Shown: positions 10,010-19,195 of the stretch, one piece after another
Layout: every line of letters begins with the position of its first letter
Position numbering within the stretch: the stretch's first letter is position 1
Notes under the pieces: model-generated
Told to the model about the DNA's origin: nothing
What the model saw: only the letters and a program-made list of their open reading frames with translations
The model's database searches: none
Made by a program: the position numbers and the translations under genes
NCBI GenBank assembly: GCA_041944835.1
Contig: CP145879.1
Span: forward strand, 248,001-312,000
Source: Dasytiphilus stammeri_K
GTDB lineage: Bacteria; Pseudomonadota; Gammaproteobacteria; Enterobacterales; Enterobacteriaceae
DNA: 64,000 nucleotides
Direction: 5' to 3'

Positions 10010-10552
10010 TTAACCTTTATCAACTTGGTTAAAATTTAATTCTACTGGAGTAGAACGTCCAAAAATTGATACTGAAACCGTTAAACAATTTCTTTCGTAA
10101 TCTATTTGTTCAATTAAGCCATGAAAATCTGTAAAAGGTCCTTCATTTACACGAACAATTTCTCCAGCTTCAAAGAATAGTTTAGGTTTTGGTTGTTCTT
10201 CAGCTTTTTTCATACGTTTAAATATTGCTTTCAATTCTTGTTCGGTTAATGGAATTGGATGATCAGCTGTTCCGCCTATAAATCCCATAATTCGTGGAAC
10301 CTTACGTACTAGATGCCAACTATCTTCATTCATAATCATTTGTACTAAGACATAACCTGGAAAAAATTTTCGTTCAATTTTACGACGTTGGCCTTGTTTA
10401 ATTTCAACTAATTCTTCAACTGGAATCATAATTCTTCCAAAAAATTTATCCATATTATGTAATTTTATATAATCCTGTAATAATTTAGCTGCATCTTTTT
10501 CACAACCAGATAAAGACTGAACTACATACCAACGCATATTGGATGCTTCCAT
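10010..10552 (-). CDS. nusG: transcription termination/antitermination factor NusG
   Basis: Binds RNA polymerase, supports processivity, and links it to Rho or to ribosomal protein S10. The 180 aa show the NGN domain (RWYVVQSLSG through FFPGYVLVQM and the VPRIMGFIGG segment) and the C-terminal KOW domain (GEIVRVNEGPFTDFHGLIEQ). The first ATG gives a length that matches the E. coli protein (181 aa). It begins 1 bp after the secE stop, so the two are likely one transcript. Confidence 0.98.
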   Translation of the reverse strand: MEASNMRWYVVQSLSGCEKDAAKLLQDYIKLHNMDKFFGRIMIPVEELVEIKQGQRRKIERKFFPGYVLVQMIMNEDSWHLVRKVPRIMGFIGGTADHPIPLTEQELKAIFKRMKKAEEQPKPKLFFEAGEIVRVNEGPFTDFHGLIEQIDYERNCLTVSVSIFGRSTPVELNFNQVDKG

Positions 10553-10553
10553 T

Positions 10554-10892
10554 TCATAACCTCAAACTCGTTAGGAACCTTACTAAATGAAATAAGATTC
10601 CATCTAATACCCATAATATGATTGAAATAACAGCAGTTATTCCAATCACCATGAAAGTTGTGTATAAAGTTTCCTGATGAGAAGGCCATATTACTTTACG
10701 AGCTTCATTTTTTGCTTCATTAAAAATTTCTAATATCCATTTACCTTGATTGGTTAGTATAGCCATACTGATTGCAATTCCTATAAGAAGAAAGAGAGTA
10801 AGTATTCTTATATAGAATTTCATCTTGGCATAACCTAATATTGCTATCATAAAAAAAATAATAATAACAGCTAGCCATTTTAAAACATCCAA
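10554..10892 (-). CDS. secE: preprotein translocase subunit SecE
   Basis: Small essential clamp subunit of the SecYEG channel in the inner membrane. The 112 aa contain two N-terminal hydrophobic segments (about 5-22 and 27-46), the conserved cytoplasmic EARKVIWPSHQETL amphipathic helix (about 62-76) and a third membrane helix ending LTSLRL. It is somewhat shorter than E. coli SecE (127 aa), missing the polar N-terminal tail. The start is a TTG at 10892 with AAGGAG about 10 nt upstream; no better in-frame ATG is present. In E. coli tufB directly precedes it; here tufB is absent. Confidence 0.95.
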   Translation of the reverse strand: MDVLKWLAVIIIFFMIAILGYAKMKFYIRILTLFLLIGIAISMAILTNQGKWILEIFNEAKNEARKVIWPSHQETLYTTFMVIGITAVISIILWVLDGILFHLVRFLTSLRL

Positions 10893-10989
10893 ACTATGAG
10901 TGCTCCTTAAAATTAAAACTAATATAATTAAACTAATAAAAATTTTTGATTTTTTATAGCACGTAAAATTAATGGTATCATCAATTTGA

Positions 10990-11062
10990 TGCTGATAGGC
11001 AGAATCGAACTGCCGACCTCACCCTTACCAAAGGTGTACTCTACCAACTGAGCTATATCAGC
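10990..11062 (-). tRNA. thrT: tRNA-Thr (anticodon GGU)
   Basis: A 73-nt cloverleaf nearly identical to E. coli thrT, with the D-arm AGCTCAGTTGGTAGAG, anticodon loop TTGGTAA and T-arm GGTTCGAA-type sequence (here AGTTCGAAT). It is last of four tRNA genes transcribed towards secE. The 3' CCA is not encoded (TCA follows the discriminator A), so Cca must add it. Confidence 0.97.
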
Positions 11063-11083
11063 TAATTTTATTTAATTGGTTTT

Positions 11084-11158
<75 letters not shown>

Positions 11159-11170
11159 GTTATCTGCATA

Positions 11171-11252
11171 TGGTGGGGGAAGGATTCGAACCTTCGAAGT
11201 CAATGACGGCAAATTTACAGTCTGCTCCCTTTAACCACTCGGGAACCCCACC
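11171..11252 (-). tRNA. tyrU: tRNA-Tyr (anticodon GUA)
   Basis: An 82-nt class II tRNA with a long variable arm (CCGTCATTGACTTCGAAGG region), acceptor stem GGTGGGG/CCCCACC and anticodon loop CTGTAAA. It is second in the tRNA cluster. The CCA end is not encoded; ATA follows the discriminator base on the transcript side. Confidence 0.97.
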
Positions 11253-11268
11253 TATTTATTTTTAATAA

Positions 11269-11341
11269 TGCCGGCTGCCGGAATTGAACTGGCGACCTAC
11301 TGATTACAAGTCAGTTGCTCTCCCTACTGAGCTAAGCCGGC
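11269..11341 (-). tRNA. thrU: tRNA-Thr (anticodon UGU)
   Basis: A 73-nt tRNA with acceptor GCCGGCT/AGCCGGC and anticodon loop CTTGTAA, closely resembling E. coli thrU. It is promoter-proximal in the four-gene cluster, with a good sigma-70 promoter about 35 bp upstream. CCA is not encoded. Confidence 0.97.
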
Positions 11342-11376
11342 TCTATAGAATTTTTCTTCATAAGATAATGAACTGC

Positions 11377-11405
11377 ATTTTATGAGGATCAGCATATTTA
11401 TGCAA
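11377..11405 (-). promoter_or_regulatory. sigma-70 promoter of the tRNA-secE operon
   Basis: On the minus strand TTGCAT and TAAAAT are separated by exactly 17 bp, five of six matches to the -10 consensus and four of six to the -35. They lie between the murB stop and the first tRNA (thrU). Position and spacing fit the strong promoter that drives this tRNA operon in E. coli. Confidence 0.6.
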
Positions 11406-11457
11406 CCAAAAAATAGTTAAGTTAAGTATATATGAAATACGTATAAAAAAAAATAAT

Positions 11458-12513
11458 TCATCCTATTACTTCAATAGGATTAATTTCTCTATGGGAACAG
11501 AAAAAATCTACTTCTGGTTCAAGCAAAATATCAAATTTTTTAGCTACATGTTGCCGTATTTTATACGCTAGCATTGCTATATCCCAACCACTAGCATTTC
11601 CTTCATTTATTAAAACCAGTGGATTTTTTTTATATATCCCTGCTCCTCCTTTTTTATCTTTTTTCATATTACACTGGTTAATTAACCAACCAGCAGAAAT
11701 TTTTATCTTTGTAGTGGATTGAGGATAAAATTTAATTTCGGGATAATTAGCTATTAGTTTAGCTGCTTGTTCTAAATTGATAATGGGATTTTTAAAAAAA
11801 CTTCCCGCATTTCCAAATAAAATCGGATTTGGTAATTTTTTCCTTCTGATGTAAGAAATTTTATCAAAAATATATTGTGCGGTAATTATAGTCATAGGAT
11901 TGAAACACCTTAAAAATTTTTTTTTTGGATACCATTTTTTTTTAATCAATATTCCTACTCCAATAATAACATAATTTTTATTATAGTCATGCTGAAATAT
12001 GCTTTCTCTATATTTAAATCCACATTCAGAAGCTGATATACGTATGATTTTTTTTTCTTTAAAATTCAATAAATCTACATATTCACAAAAATCTTTAAAT
12101 TCTACACCATATGCTCCAATATTTTGAACTGCTGCAGATCCTACTGATCCAGGTATAAAAGCTAAATTTTCTAAACCAAATAAACCCATTTTTAAGGTAT
12201 GTTCTACTAATAGATGCCAATCTTCGCCTGAAGCGACATGCAAATGCCAGGTATTGGATTTTTCAATAATTTTAATACCTTTTAAACGATTAATCATAAC
12301 CGTACCAATATAATCTTCTAGAAATAAAATATTACTACCTTGTCCTATACATATAATTGGTAGATTTTCCTCTTGAGATTTATTCCATACTTGTATAAAG
12401 TGTGCAATAGTATTGACTATACAAATTTGAAATGCATTTACATCAATATTAAAAGTATTAAAGGGTTTTAATTTTTGTCTAGGTTGATCACATTTCATTA
12501 GATTAATTTTCAA
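11458..12513 (-). CDS. murB: UDP-N-acetylenolpyruvoylglucosamine reductase
   Basis: Cytoplasmic FAD enzyme that reduces UDP-GlcNAc-enolpyruvate to UDP-MurNAc, the second step of peptidoglycan precursor synthesis. The 351 aa fit type I MurB (E. coli 342). Visible are the FAD-binding GQGSNILFLEDY, PGSVGSAAVQNIGAYG, the catalytic serine in GNAGSFFKNP (about residue 240) and the catalytic glutamate in LEPEVDFF near the C-terminus. In E. coli birA and coaA separate murB from the tRNA cluster; here they are absent. Homopolymers of T10 (11917-11926) and T9 (11935-11943) lie inside the gene. Confidence 0.97.
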   Translation of the reverse strand: MKINLMKCDQPRQKLKPFNTFNIDVNAFQICIVNTIAHFIQVWNKSQEENLPIICIGQGSNILFLEDYIGTVMINRLKGIKIIEKSNTWHLHVASGEDWHLLVEHTLKMGLFGLENLAFIPGSVGSAAVQNIGAYGVEFKDFCEYVDLLNFKEKKIIRISASECGFKYRESIFQHDYNKNYVIIGVGILIKKKWYPKKKFLRCFNPMTIITAQYIFDKISYIRRKKLPNPILFGNAGSFFKNPIINLEQAAKLIANYPEIKFYPQSTTKIKISAGWLINQCNMKKDKKGGAGIYKKNPLVLINEGNASGWDIAMLAYKIRQHVAKKFDILLEPEVDFFCSHREINPIEVIG

Positions 12514-12600
12514 TAATTAAATTACTTGATAAAAAAAATATTAACTAAAGATCTAGTAATTTTTATACTTTACTTATTTTGTTTAATATAGGATTATTTA
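12514..12600. other. divergent murB-mnmG spacer, candidate origin junction
   Basis: This 87-bp AT-rich spacer separates the leftward rpoC-to-murB block from the rightward mnmG-atp block. In E. coli oriC lies beside mnmG, and the rpoBC and atp operons point away from it. I see no 9-mer DnaA box (TTATCCACA type) and only one GATC, so any origin here would not be a classical oriC. Confidence 0.3.
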
Positions 12601-14487
12601 ATGTCTTATTCAAATTTTTTTGATGTTATCGTAATAGGTGCTGGTCATGCTGGAACCGAAGCCGCTTTAGCATCTGCTAGAATGGGATGTCATACTTTAT
12701 TAATTACTCATAGCATTGATACTATAGGACAAATGTCTTGCAATCCTTCTATAGGTGGTATAGGAAAAGGACATTTAGTTAAAGAAATTGATGCTCTTGG
12801 TGGTTATATGGCAATAGCTATTGATCATGCTGGAATTCAATTTAAAACTTTAAATTCTAGTAAAGGACCAGCAGTACGTGCTACTCGTGCGCAATCAGAT
12901 CGTGTATTATATCGTCATATGATACGTACTAAATTAGAAAATCAACTTAACCTCAACCTTTTTCAACAATCAGTTGTTAACTTATTGATTAATAATCAAT
13001 GTATTAGAGGAGTAACCACTGAAATAGGAATAAGATTTTATGCAAAATCCATAGTTATGACAGTTGGTACTTTTCTTAATGGTAAAATTCATGTTGGTTT
13101 AAATTCTTATGAAGGAGGACGTGATGGAGAAACTAGTTCAATTTCATTATCTCAGTTTTTAAGAGAACTGCCATTAGGTGTTAAAAGATTAAAAACTGGT
13201 ACACCTCCACGCATTCATGCTAATTCTATTAATTATAGTATATTAAGTGCTCAATACAGTGATAGTCCTATGCCAGTATTCTCATTTATGGGAAATATTT
13301 CTCAGCATCCTGCTCAAATTCCTTGTTATCTTACTCATACTAATATATTGACACACGATATTATTATGAATAATTTAAATTATAGTGCTATAAATAATGG
13401 TTTAATTAAAAGTGTCGGTCCCAGATATTGTCCTTCTATTGAAGATAAAGTTATACAGTTTAAAAATCGCCAAGAACATCAAGTATTTTTAGAACCTGAA
13501 GGAATTACCAGTAAAGAAATATATCCTAATGGAATATCAACTAGTTTACCCTTTGATGTACAGATTCAAATAGTACGTTCTATTAAAGGCATGGAGAATG
13601 CCTATATAACTCGTCCTGGTTACGCAATAGAATATGATTATTTAGATCCTTGTAATCTTAAACCTACCTTAGAAAGCAAATATATAAAGGGTTTATTTTT
13701 AGCAGGACAAATAAATGGAACCACTGGATATGAAGAAGCAGCTGCTCAAGGAATTTTAGCAGGTATAAATGCAAGTTTATTCGCTTCAAATAAAGAAGGA
13801 TGGGTTCCCAGAAGAGATCAAGCATATATTGGAGTATTAGTAGATGATTTATGTACTCAGGGAGTTCAAGAACCTTATAGGATGTTTACTTCACGGGCTG
13901 AATATCGTTTGCATCTACGTGAAGATAATGCTGATATAAGGTTAACAGAAATAGGATATAAGATGGGATTAATAGATGAAAAAAGATGGATAAAATTTAA
14001 TAAAAAAATTGAGGAAATTGAAAAAGAACGTCAAAGATTACGTGACCTTTGGATCTCAAAAAATGATTTAATGAAAGTGAATATACAATTAAACAATAAA
14101 ATAACAAAAGAAATCAATGGTGAAGAATTATTAAGGCGTCCAGAAATTACATATCATTCATTAATGAATCTTGAATCTTTTTCTCCAGGTATAGATGATG
14201 TTATTACTTCTAAACAACTGGAAATTCAAATAAAATATGAAGGTTATATTGTTAGACAACAAAAAGAGATTTTAAAATCTCAACGATACAGAAATCTGCT
14301 TTTACCTTTAACATTAAATTATAATGAGATAAAAGGACTGTCTAATGAAGTTATTACCAAACTTAATAAATATAAACCTATTTCAATTGATCAAGCTGCT
14401 GGTATATCGGGAATGACCCCTACAGCTATTTCTATTTTACTGGTTTGGTTAAAAAAGCATAATTATTTTAGCGGTATCATAAAATAA
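12601..14487 (+). CDS. mnmG: tRNA uridine-5-carboxymethylaminomethyl(34) synthesis enzyme MnmG
   Basis: FAD-dependent partner of MnmE (also in this window) that modifies the wobble uridine of several tRNAs. At 628 aa it matches E. coli (629). The Rossmann motif VIGAGHAGTEAALASARMG is at about residues 11-29, followed by CNPSIGGIGKGHL and AGQINGTTGYEEAAAQG (FAD site), and the conserved R-rich GTPPRI segment. It starts the rightward block and precedes atpB by 93 bp; rsmG, which lies between them in enterics, is absent, as is atpI. Confidence 0.98.
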   Translation: MSYSNFFDVIVIGAGHAGTEAALASARMGCHTLLITHSIDTIGQMSCNPSIGGIGKGHLVKEIDALGGYMAIAIDHAGIQFKTLNSSKGPAVRATRAQSDRVLYRHMIRTKLENQLNLNLFQQSVVNLLINNQCIRGVTTEIGIRFYAKSIVMTVGTFLNGKIHVGLNSYEGGRDGETSSISLSQFLRELPLGVKRLKTGTPPRIHANSINYSILSAQYSDSPMPVFSFMGNISQHPAQIPCYLTHTNILTHDIIMNNLNYSAINNGLIKSVGPRYCPSIEDKVIQFKNRQEHQVFLEPEGITSKEIYPNGISTSLPFDVQIQIVRSIKGMENAYITRPGYAIEYDYLDPCNLKPTLESKYIKGLFLAGQINGTTGYEEAAAQGILAGINASLFASNKEGWVPRRDQAYIGVLVDDLCTQGVQEPYRMFTSRAEYRLHLREDNADIRLTEIGYKMGLIDEKRWIKFNKKIEEIEKERQRLRDLWISKNDLMKVNIQLNNKITKEINGEELLRRPEITYHSLMNLESFSPGIDDVITSKQLEIQIKYEGYIVRQQKEILKSQRYRNLLLPLTLNYNEIKGLSNEVITKLNKYKPISIDQAAGISGMTPTAISILLVWLKKHNYFSGIIK

Positions 14488-14580
14488 ATAGTCGGGATAT
14501 TAACTTTTTTTAGTTTACTTTATATTATAATAAACATAATATTTAGTTGATTAATATAATTATAATAAAGGTAAAATCAA

Positions 14581-15393
14581 ATGATGATAGGAGAAAATTT
14601 AACTTCAGAAAGATATATTGCAAATCATCTTAAACATCTTCAATGGGATTTACGTACCTGGCATTTAGTACATCGCATCTCTAATAAATTTTTGATAATT
14701 AATATAGATTCTATGTTTTTTTCTTTATTGCTTGGAATGTCATTTTTAATATTTTTTTATTATATTGCAAAAAATATGAAAAAGGGTATTCCGGGTAAGT
14801 TACAAACTGCTATAGAAATAGTATTTTTATTTGTCGATAAAACAGTTCGAGATATGTTTCAGATAAAAGATGATTTTATAGCTCCTTTAGCTCTAACTAT
14901 TTTTAGTTGGATATTTTTAATGAATTTTATGGATTTATTGCCTATTGACTTACTTCCTTATATTGCAGAATATTGGCTACATTTACCAGCACTGAGAGTG
15001 GTTCCGTCTGCAGATATCAATATAACACTTGCTATGTCAAGTGTAGTGTTCATTTTGATTATTTTTTATAGTATTAAAAATAAAGGTATTAATGGATTCA
15101 TTAAAGAATTAATCTTTCATCCATTTCCTTATATATATTGCATTCCGGTTAATTTTATTCTTGAAACTGTAACTTTATTTTCTAAACCAATTTCATTAAG
15201 TTTACGTTTATTTGGTAATATATATGCTGGAGAACTAATTTTTATTCTCATTAGTGGTTTATTACCATGGTGGTCACAATGGGTATTAAGTGTCCCCTGG
15301 GCAATACTTCACATTTTGATTATTATATTACAAGCATTTATCTTTATGGTCTTAACAATTGTTTATTTATCAATGACTTGTGAGAAATCTTGA
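14581..15393 (+). CDS. atpB: F1Fo ATP synthase subunit a
   Basis: Integral membrane stator subunit that forms the two proton half-channels next to the c-ring. The 270 aa match E. coli (271). Several hydrophobic helices are visible, with the functional LSLRLFGNIYAGELIF segment holding the essential arginine (near residue 210) and the C-terminal QAFIFMVLTIVYLSM helix. An AAAGG site precedes the start. First gene of the atp operon here because atpI is missing. Confidence 0.98.
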   Translation: MMIGENLTSERYIANHLKHLQWDLRTWHLVHRISNKFLIINIDSMFFSLLLGMSFLIFFYYIAKNMKKGIPGKLQTAIEIVFLFVDKTVRDMFQIKDDFIAPLALTIFSWIFLMNFMDLLPIDLLPYIAEYWLHLPALRVVPSADINITLAMSSVVFILIIFYSIKNKGINGFIKELIFHPFPYIYCIPVNFILETVTLFSKPISLSLRLFGNIYAGELIFILISGLLPWWSQWVLSVPWAILHILIIILQAFIFMVLTIVYLSMTCEKS

Positions 15394-15431
15394 TTTCAAA
15401 TTTTACTACCATTAATTAAATGGAGATTTTC

Positions 15432-15671
15432 ATGGAAAATTTTAATATCATATATATAGCAGCAGCTATAATGATGGGTTTATCAGCAATTGGAGCAGCT
15501 ATTGGAATTGCTCTACTTGGCGGAAAATTTTTAGAGGGAGCAGCACGTCAACCCGATTTGATCTCTTTGCTACGAACACAATTTTTTATTGTAATGGGTC
15601 TAATAGATGCAATTCCTATGATTGCCGTAGGATTAGTTCTATACTTAATGTTTGCTATGGTAAAACATTAA
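15432..15671 (+). CDS. atpE: F1Fo ATP synthase subunit c
   Basis: Proteolipid that makes the rotating c-ring. The 79-aa product from the ATG at 15432 has exactly the E. coli length. This ATG is preferred over an in-frame one 12 nt earlier because it has a GGAG site about 7 nt upstream while the earlier one has none. Two membrane hairpin helices flank the polar loop R39-Q40-P41, and the proton-carrying aspartate is D59 in GLIDAIPM. Confidence 0.97.
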   Translation: MENFNIIYIAAAIMMGLSAIGAAIGIALLGGKFLEGAARQPDLISLLRTQFFIVMGLIDAIPMIAVGLVLYLMFAMVKH

Positions 15672-15716
15672 TTTTTTGTTTAAAGAAGTAAATATCAGCC
15701 AAGCCGAGATTATGCT

Positions 15717-16187
15717 ATGAACTTAAATGCCACACTCATAGGTCAAGCGGTTGCTTTCCTAATTTTTATTAGATTATGTATGAAATATATTTGGCCTCCT
15801 ATTATAAGTGCTATAGAGAAGCGTCAAAAAGAAATAGCCGATGGAATAGTTTATGCAGAACAAGCAAAAAAAACTTTAAAAAATGCACAAATCCAAGCAA
15901 CAGAAGAATTTAAAAAGGCTCAAGAAAAAGCATTATTGATTTTAAATCAAGCTAAAAATAAAAGTGCTAGTATATTAGAAAACGTAAAAATTGAATCAGA
16001 AAAAGAACGTAGAAGAATTATACAATTGGCTAAAGCAGAAATTGAAGTCATGCATTATAATTTATATAATGATTTGCAAAAAAAAGTAGCAAAATTAGTG
16101 ATAGATGGCGCTGAAAAAATTATAGAGCATTCAGTAGATGAAAAGCTTGATAGTAAAATTAGAGATCAACTTATTACTAAACTATGA
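15717..16187 (+). CDS. atpF: F1Fo ATP synthase subunit b
   Basis: Peripheral stalk subunit, a homodimer linking Fo to F1. The 156 aa equal E. coli in length. One N-terminal membrane helix (MNLNATLIGQAVAFLIF) is followed by the conserved KYIWPPI and EKRQKEIADG and a long charged coiled coil. The stop overlaps the start of atpH, implying translational coupling. Confidence 0.98.
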   Translation: MNLNATLIGQAVAFLIFIRLCMKYIWPPIISAIEKRQKEIADGIVYAEQAKKTLKNAQIQATEEFKKAQEKALLILNQAKNKSASILENVKIESEKERRRIIQLAKAEIEVMHYNLYNDLQKKVAKLVIDGAEKIIEHSVDEKLDSKIRDQLITKL

Positions 16188-16732
16188 TGAATAACCAATT
16201 CGAACTTATTTCTATAGCTAGACCTTATGCTATAGCTGCTTTTGAATTTGCGAGAGAAATAAAAAATATTGAACAATGGCAAAGCATGTTAGAAATAAGT
16301 ACATTAGTATCCTGTGATAAGAGAATTAATAATCTTCTTTCCGGATCGTTATCTTATCAAAGATTATGTAAGTTATTTATCACTATTTGTGATCCATATA
16401 TAGATAAGTATTTTCAAAATTTTATTGTAATAATAGCAGAAAATCAGAAATTAAAATTATTTCCAAAAATTTTAGAAATTTTTAAACATTTACGTATGGT
16501 TTATTATGATCTAACAGAGGAAATTGAATTGATTACAGCCCATATCATTTCTAATAAACAATTTTTTAAAATTAAAATATTTTTTGAAAATCTTTTATCA
16601 CGTAAAGTAAAAATTAATTTTAAAGTTGATAAAAATATATTATTTGGAATGATTATCCGTATCGGCGATACTGTAATTGATGCTAGTGGACGTAATCGTA
16701 TTAATCAACTCTCTGATATTTTACAGTACTAA
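16184..16732 (+). CDS. atpH: F1Fo ATP synthase subunit delta
   Basis: Joins the peripheral stalk (subunit b) to the top of F1. The 182 aa (181 if the second of two adjacent ATGs is used) compare with 177 in E. coli. SIARPYAIAAFEFA at the N-terminus and IIRIGDTVIDASGRNRINQLSD at the C-terminus are the family signatures. The middle is strongly diverged, as is usual for this subunit. It overlaps atpF and is followed by atpA. Confidence 0.96.
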   Translation: MMNNQFELISIARPYAIAAFEFAREIKNIEQWQSMLEISTLVSCDKRINNLLSGSLSYQRLCKLFITICDPYIDKYFQNFIVIIAENQKLKLFPKILEIFKHLRMVYYDLTEEIELITAHIISNKQFFKIKIFFENLLSRKVKINFKVDKNILFGMIIRIGDTVIDASGRNRINQLSDILQY

Positions 16733-16746
16733 GGAAAATGGAATAT

Positions 16747-18300
16747 ATGCAAATTAATCCCGCAGAAATTAGCGAACTAATTAAACAACGTATTGCTAAT
16801 TTAAATTTATCCAGTGAAACTTATAATGAAGGCACTATTTTTTCTGTAAGCGATGGAATTATCAGAATTTCTGGATTAAGTAATGTTATGCAAGGAGAAA
16901 TGATTTTTATTCCTGATATTAAATCTTATGCTATTGCATTAAATTTAGAACGGGACAGCGTAGGTGCTGTGGTTATGGGTCCTTTTATGGATATTGTTGA
17001 AGGAATGAAAGTAAAATGTACTGGACGTATATTGGAAGTTCCAGTTGGAAGAGGACTCTTAGGTAGAGTTATTAATCCATTAGGAAAAACGAAAGATGGA
17101 AAAGGATCATTAAAATATGATTGGTTTTCTCCTGTGGAAGTAATAGCTCCTGGAGTTATTGATCGTCAACCCGTTGATCAACCCCTTCAAACCGGATATA
17201 AGGTGATTGATAGTATGATTCCTATTGGTCGAGGACAAAGAGAATTAATTATTGGAGATCGTCAAACTGGAAAAACCACTCTGGCAATTGATACCATTAT
17301 TAATCAACGATATTCTGGAATTAAATGTATATATGTTGCAATAGCACAAAAAGCTAGTACAGTAGCAAATATAGTACGAAAATTAGAAGAACATAATGCT
17401 TTAGATAATACTATTGTGGTAGTAGCTTTTGCGTCAGATGCAGCTGTATTACAATATCTTGCACCGTATGCAGGATGTACAATGGGTGAATTTTTTCGTG
17501 ATCGAGGAGAAGATGCCTTAATAATTTATGATGATTTATCAAAACAAGCAATTGCTTATAGACAAATTTCTTTATTATTAAGAAGACCTCCTGGTAGAGA
17601 AGCATATCCGGGAGATATATTTTACCTTCACGCTCGATTACTTGAAAGATCAGCCCGTGTTAATGAAAATTATGTTACATTATGTACTAAAGGAAAAGTT
17701 CATAATAAAACCGGATCTTTAACAGCTTTACCAATTATTGAAACTCAGGCAGGAGATGTATCTGCATTTGTTCCTACCAATGTAATTTCTATTACAGATG
17801 GTCAGATTTTTTTAGAATCTAATTTATTTAATATTGGAATTCGTCCCGCTGTAAATCCCGGGATTTCTGTCTCTCGTGTTGGTAGTAGCGCACAAACGAA
17901 TATTTTAAAAAAACTCTCTAGTGGAATACGTACTGCTTTAGCTCAATACCGTGAATTAGCCGCATTTTCACAATTTTCATCAGATCTTGATCCGAGTACA
18001 CGTAAACAAATTGAATATGGTAAAAAATTAACTGAATTATTAAAACAAAGACAATATTGTCCAATGAGTGTGGCACAACAAGCAATTATTTTATTTGCTG
18101 CTTCATATGGTTTTTTAGAAGATGTGAAATTAGATCAAATTAGTGAGTTTGAATCAGCTTTAATCAATTATATGGAACGTACAAATATTAAAGTTATCCA
18201 ATATATTAATAATACTGGAAATTATGATGATGAAATCATCTTTCAATTAAAAAATATTATTGAAAATTTTAAAACACAACTATGTAACTTAAGTAATTAA
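16747..18300 (+). CDS. atpA: F1Fo ATP synthase subunit alpha
   Basis: Non-catalytic nucleotide-binding subunit of the F1 hexamer. From the ATG at 16747 the protein is 517 aa and begins MQINPAEISELIKQRI as in E. coli (513). An in-frame ATG at 16738 would add three residues but has its ribosome site too close. Walker A is GDRQTGKTTLAID (about 169-181), Walker B lies in ALIIYDDLSKQ, and the arginine finger lies in PAVNPGISVSRVGSSAQ. Confidence 0.97.
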   Translation: MQINPAEISELIKQRIANLNLSSETYNEGTIFSVSDGIIRISGLSNVMQGEMIFIPDIKSYAIALNLERDSVGAVVMGPFMDIVEGMKVKCTGRILEVPVGRGLLGRVINPLGKTKDGKGSLKYDWFSPVEVIAPGVIDRQPVDQPLQTGYKVIDSMIPIGRGQRELIIGDRQTGKTTLAIDTIINQRYSGIKCIYVAIAQKASTVANIVRKLEEHNALDNTIVVVAFASDAAVLQYLAPYAGCTMGEFFRDRGEDALIIYDDLSKQAIAYRQISLLLRRPPGREAYPGDIFYLHARLLERSARVNENYVTLCTKGKVHNKTGSLTALPIIETQAGDVSAFVPTNVISITDGQIFLESNLFNIGIRPAVNPGISVSRVGSSAQTNILKKLSSGIRTALAQYRELAAFSQFSSDLDPSTRKQIEYGKKLTELLKQRQYCPMSVAQQAIILFAASYGFLEDVKLDQISEFESALINYMERTNIKVIQYINNTGNYDDEIIFQLKNIIENFKTQLCNLSN

Positions 18301-18310
18301 GATCAACTTT

Positions 18311-19171
18311 ATGACTTTTATAAAAGAAATACGTAACCAAATTACTTCAATTAAAAATTTGCAGAAAATAACTAGAGCAATGGAAATGGTTGCCGCTTCT
18401 AAAATGAAGAAAACTCAATCTTTTATGGAAGCAAGTTATCCTTATGCAGAAGCTATCCATAGAGTAATTAACCATCTTCTTTTAGGTAATTTAGAATATA
18501 AACATCCTTATTTAGAACAACGTGCAGTAAAAAACATTGGTTATTTGGTTTTTTCTACTGATCGGGGACTATGTGGTAGTTTGAATAGTAATTTATTTAG
18601 AAAATTATTTGTAAATATAAGTAAATGGTCTAATAAGGGTATTAGTTGTAGTTTAGCTATTATTGGTTATAAAGGATTATCATTTTTAAATTCCTGGACT
18701 AAAAAAATGGTTATTGCTCATTTAGGTGGAATAGGAGAAAGAGCATCTATTTCTGCATTAATTGGACCAATAAAAGTCTTATTAGATGCTTATGATCAAA
18801 AAAAAATAGATATAATTTATCTAGTTAATAATAAATTAATAAATTTGATTTCTCAATTACCACAGATAATTCAATTATTACCATTAACAAATAATCCAAT
18901 ATTAAATAAAAATAAAGGGGATTACTTATATGAACCTGATGCTCAATTTATTTTAAATATTTTATTACAACGTTATATAGAAGCGCAAGTTTATCAGCGA
19001 TTAGTAGAAAATATGGCTAGTGAACAAGCAGCACGGATGATTGCAATGAAAACCGCAACGGATAATGGTAGTAGTTTAATTAATGAAATGCAAATAGTAT
19101 ACAATAAGGCGCGTCAGGCGAATATTACTCAAGAAATCACTGAAATTGTGTCTGGTGCATCTGCAGTTTAA
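18311..19171 (+). CDS. atpG: F1Fo ATP synthase subunit gamma
   Basis: Central rotor shaft of F1. The 286 aa match E. coli (287). The N-terminal helix EIRNQITSIKNLQKITRAMEMVAASKMKK and the C-terminal helix with SEQAARMIAMKTATDN and TQEITEIVSGASAV, which together form the coiled-coil axle, are intact. It lies between atpA and atpD with short spacers. Confidence 0.98.
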   Translation: MTFIKEIRNQITSIKNLQKITRAMEMVAASKMKKTQSFMEASYPYAEAIHRVINHLLLGNLEYKHPYLEQRAVKNIGYLVFSTDRGLCGSLNSNLFRKLFVNISKWSNKGISCSLAIIGYKGLSFLNSWTKKMVIAHLGGIGERASISALIGPIKVLLDAYDQKKIDIIYLVNNKLINLISQLPQIIQLLPLTNNPILNKNKGDYLYEPDAQFILNILLQRYIEAQVYQRLVENMASEQAARMIAMKTATDNGSSLINEMQIVYNKARQANITQEITEIVSGASAV

Positions 19172-19195
19172 TTAAGTAAGAGGAGATTATAGTGC

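Noticed and set aside
15420..15431. Earlier in-frame ATG for atpE
   Set aside because: It has no ribosome binding site, and the later ATG gives the exact family length with a GGAG site.
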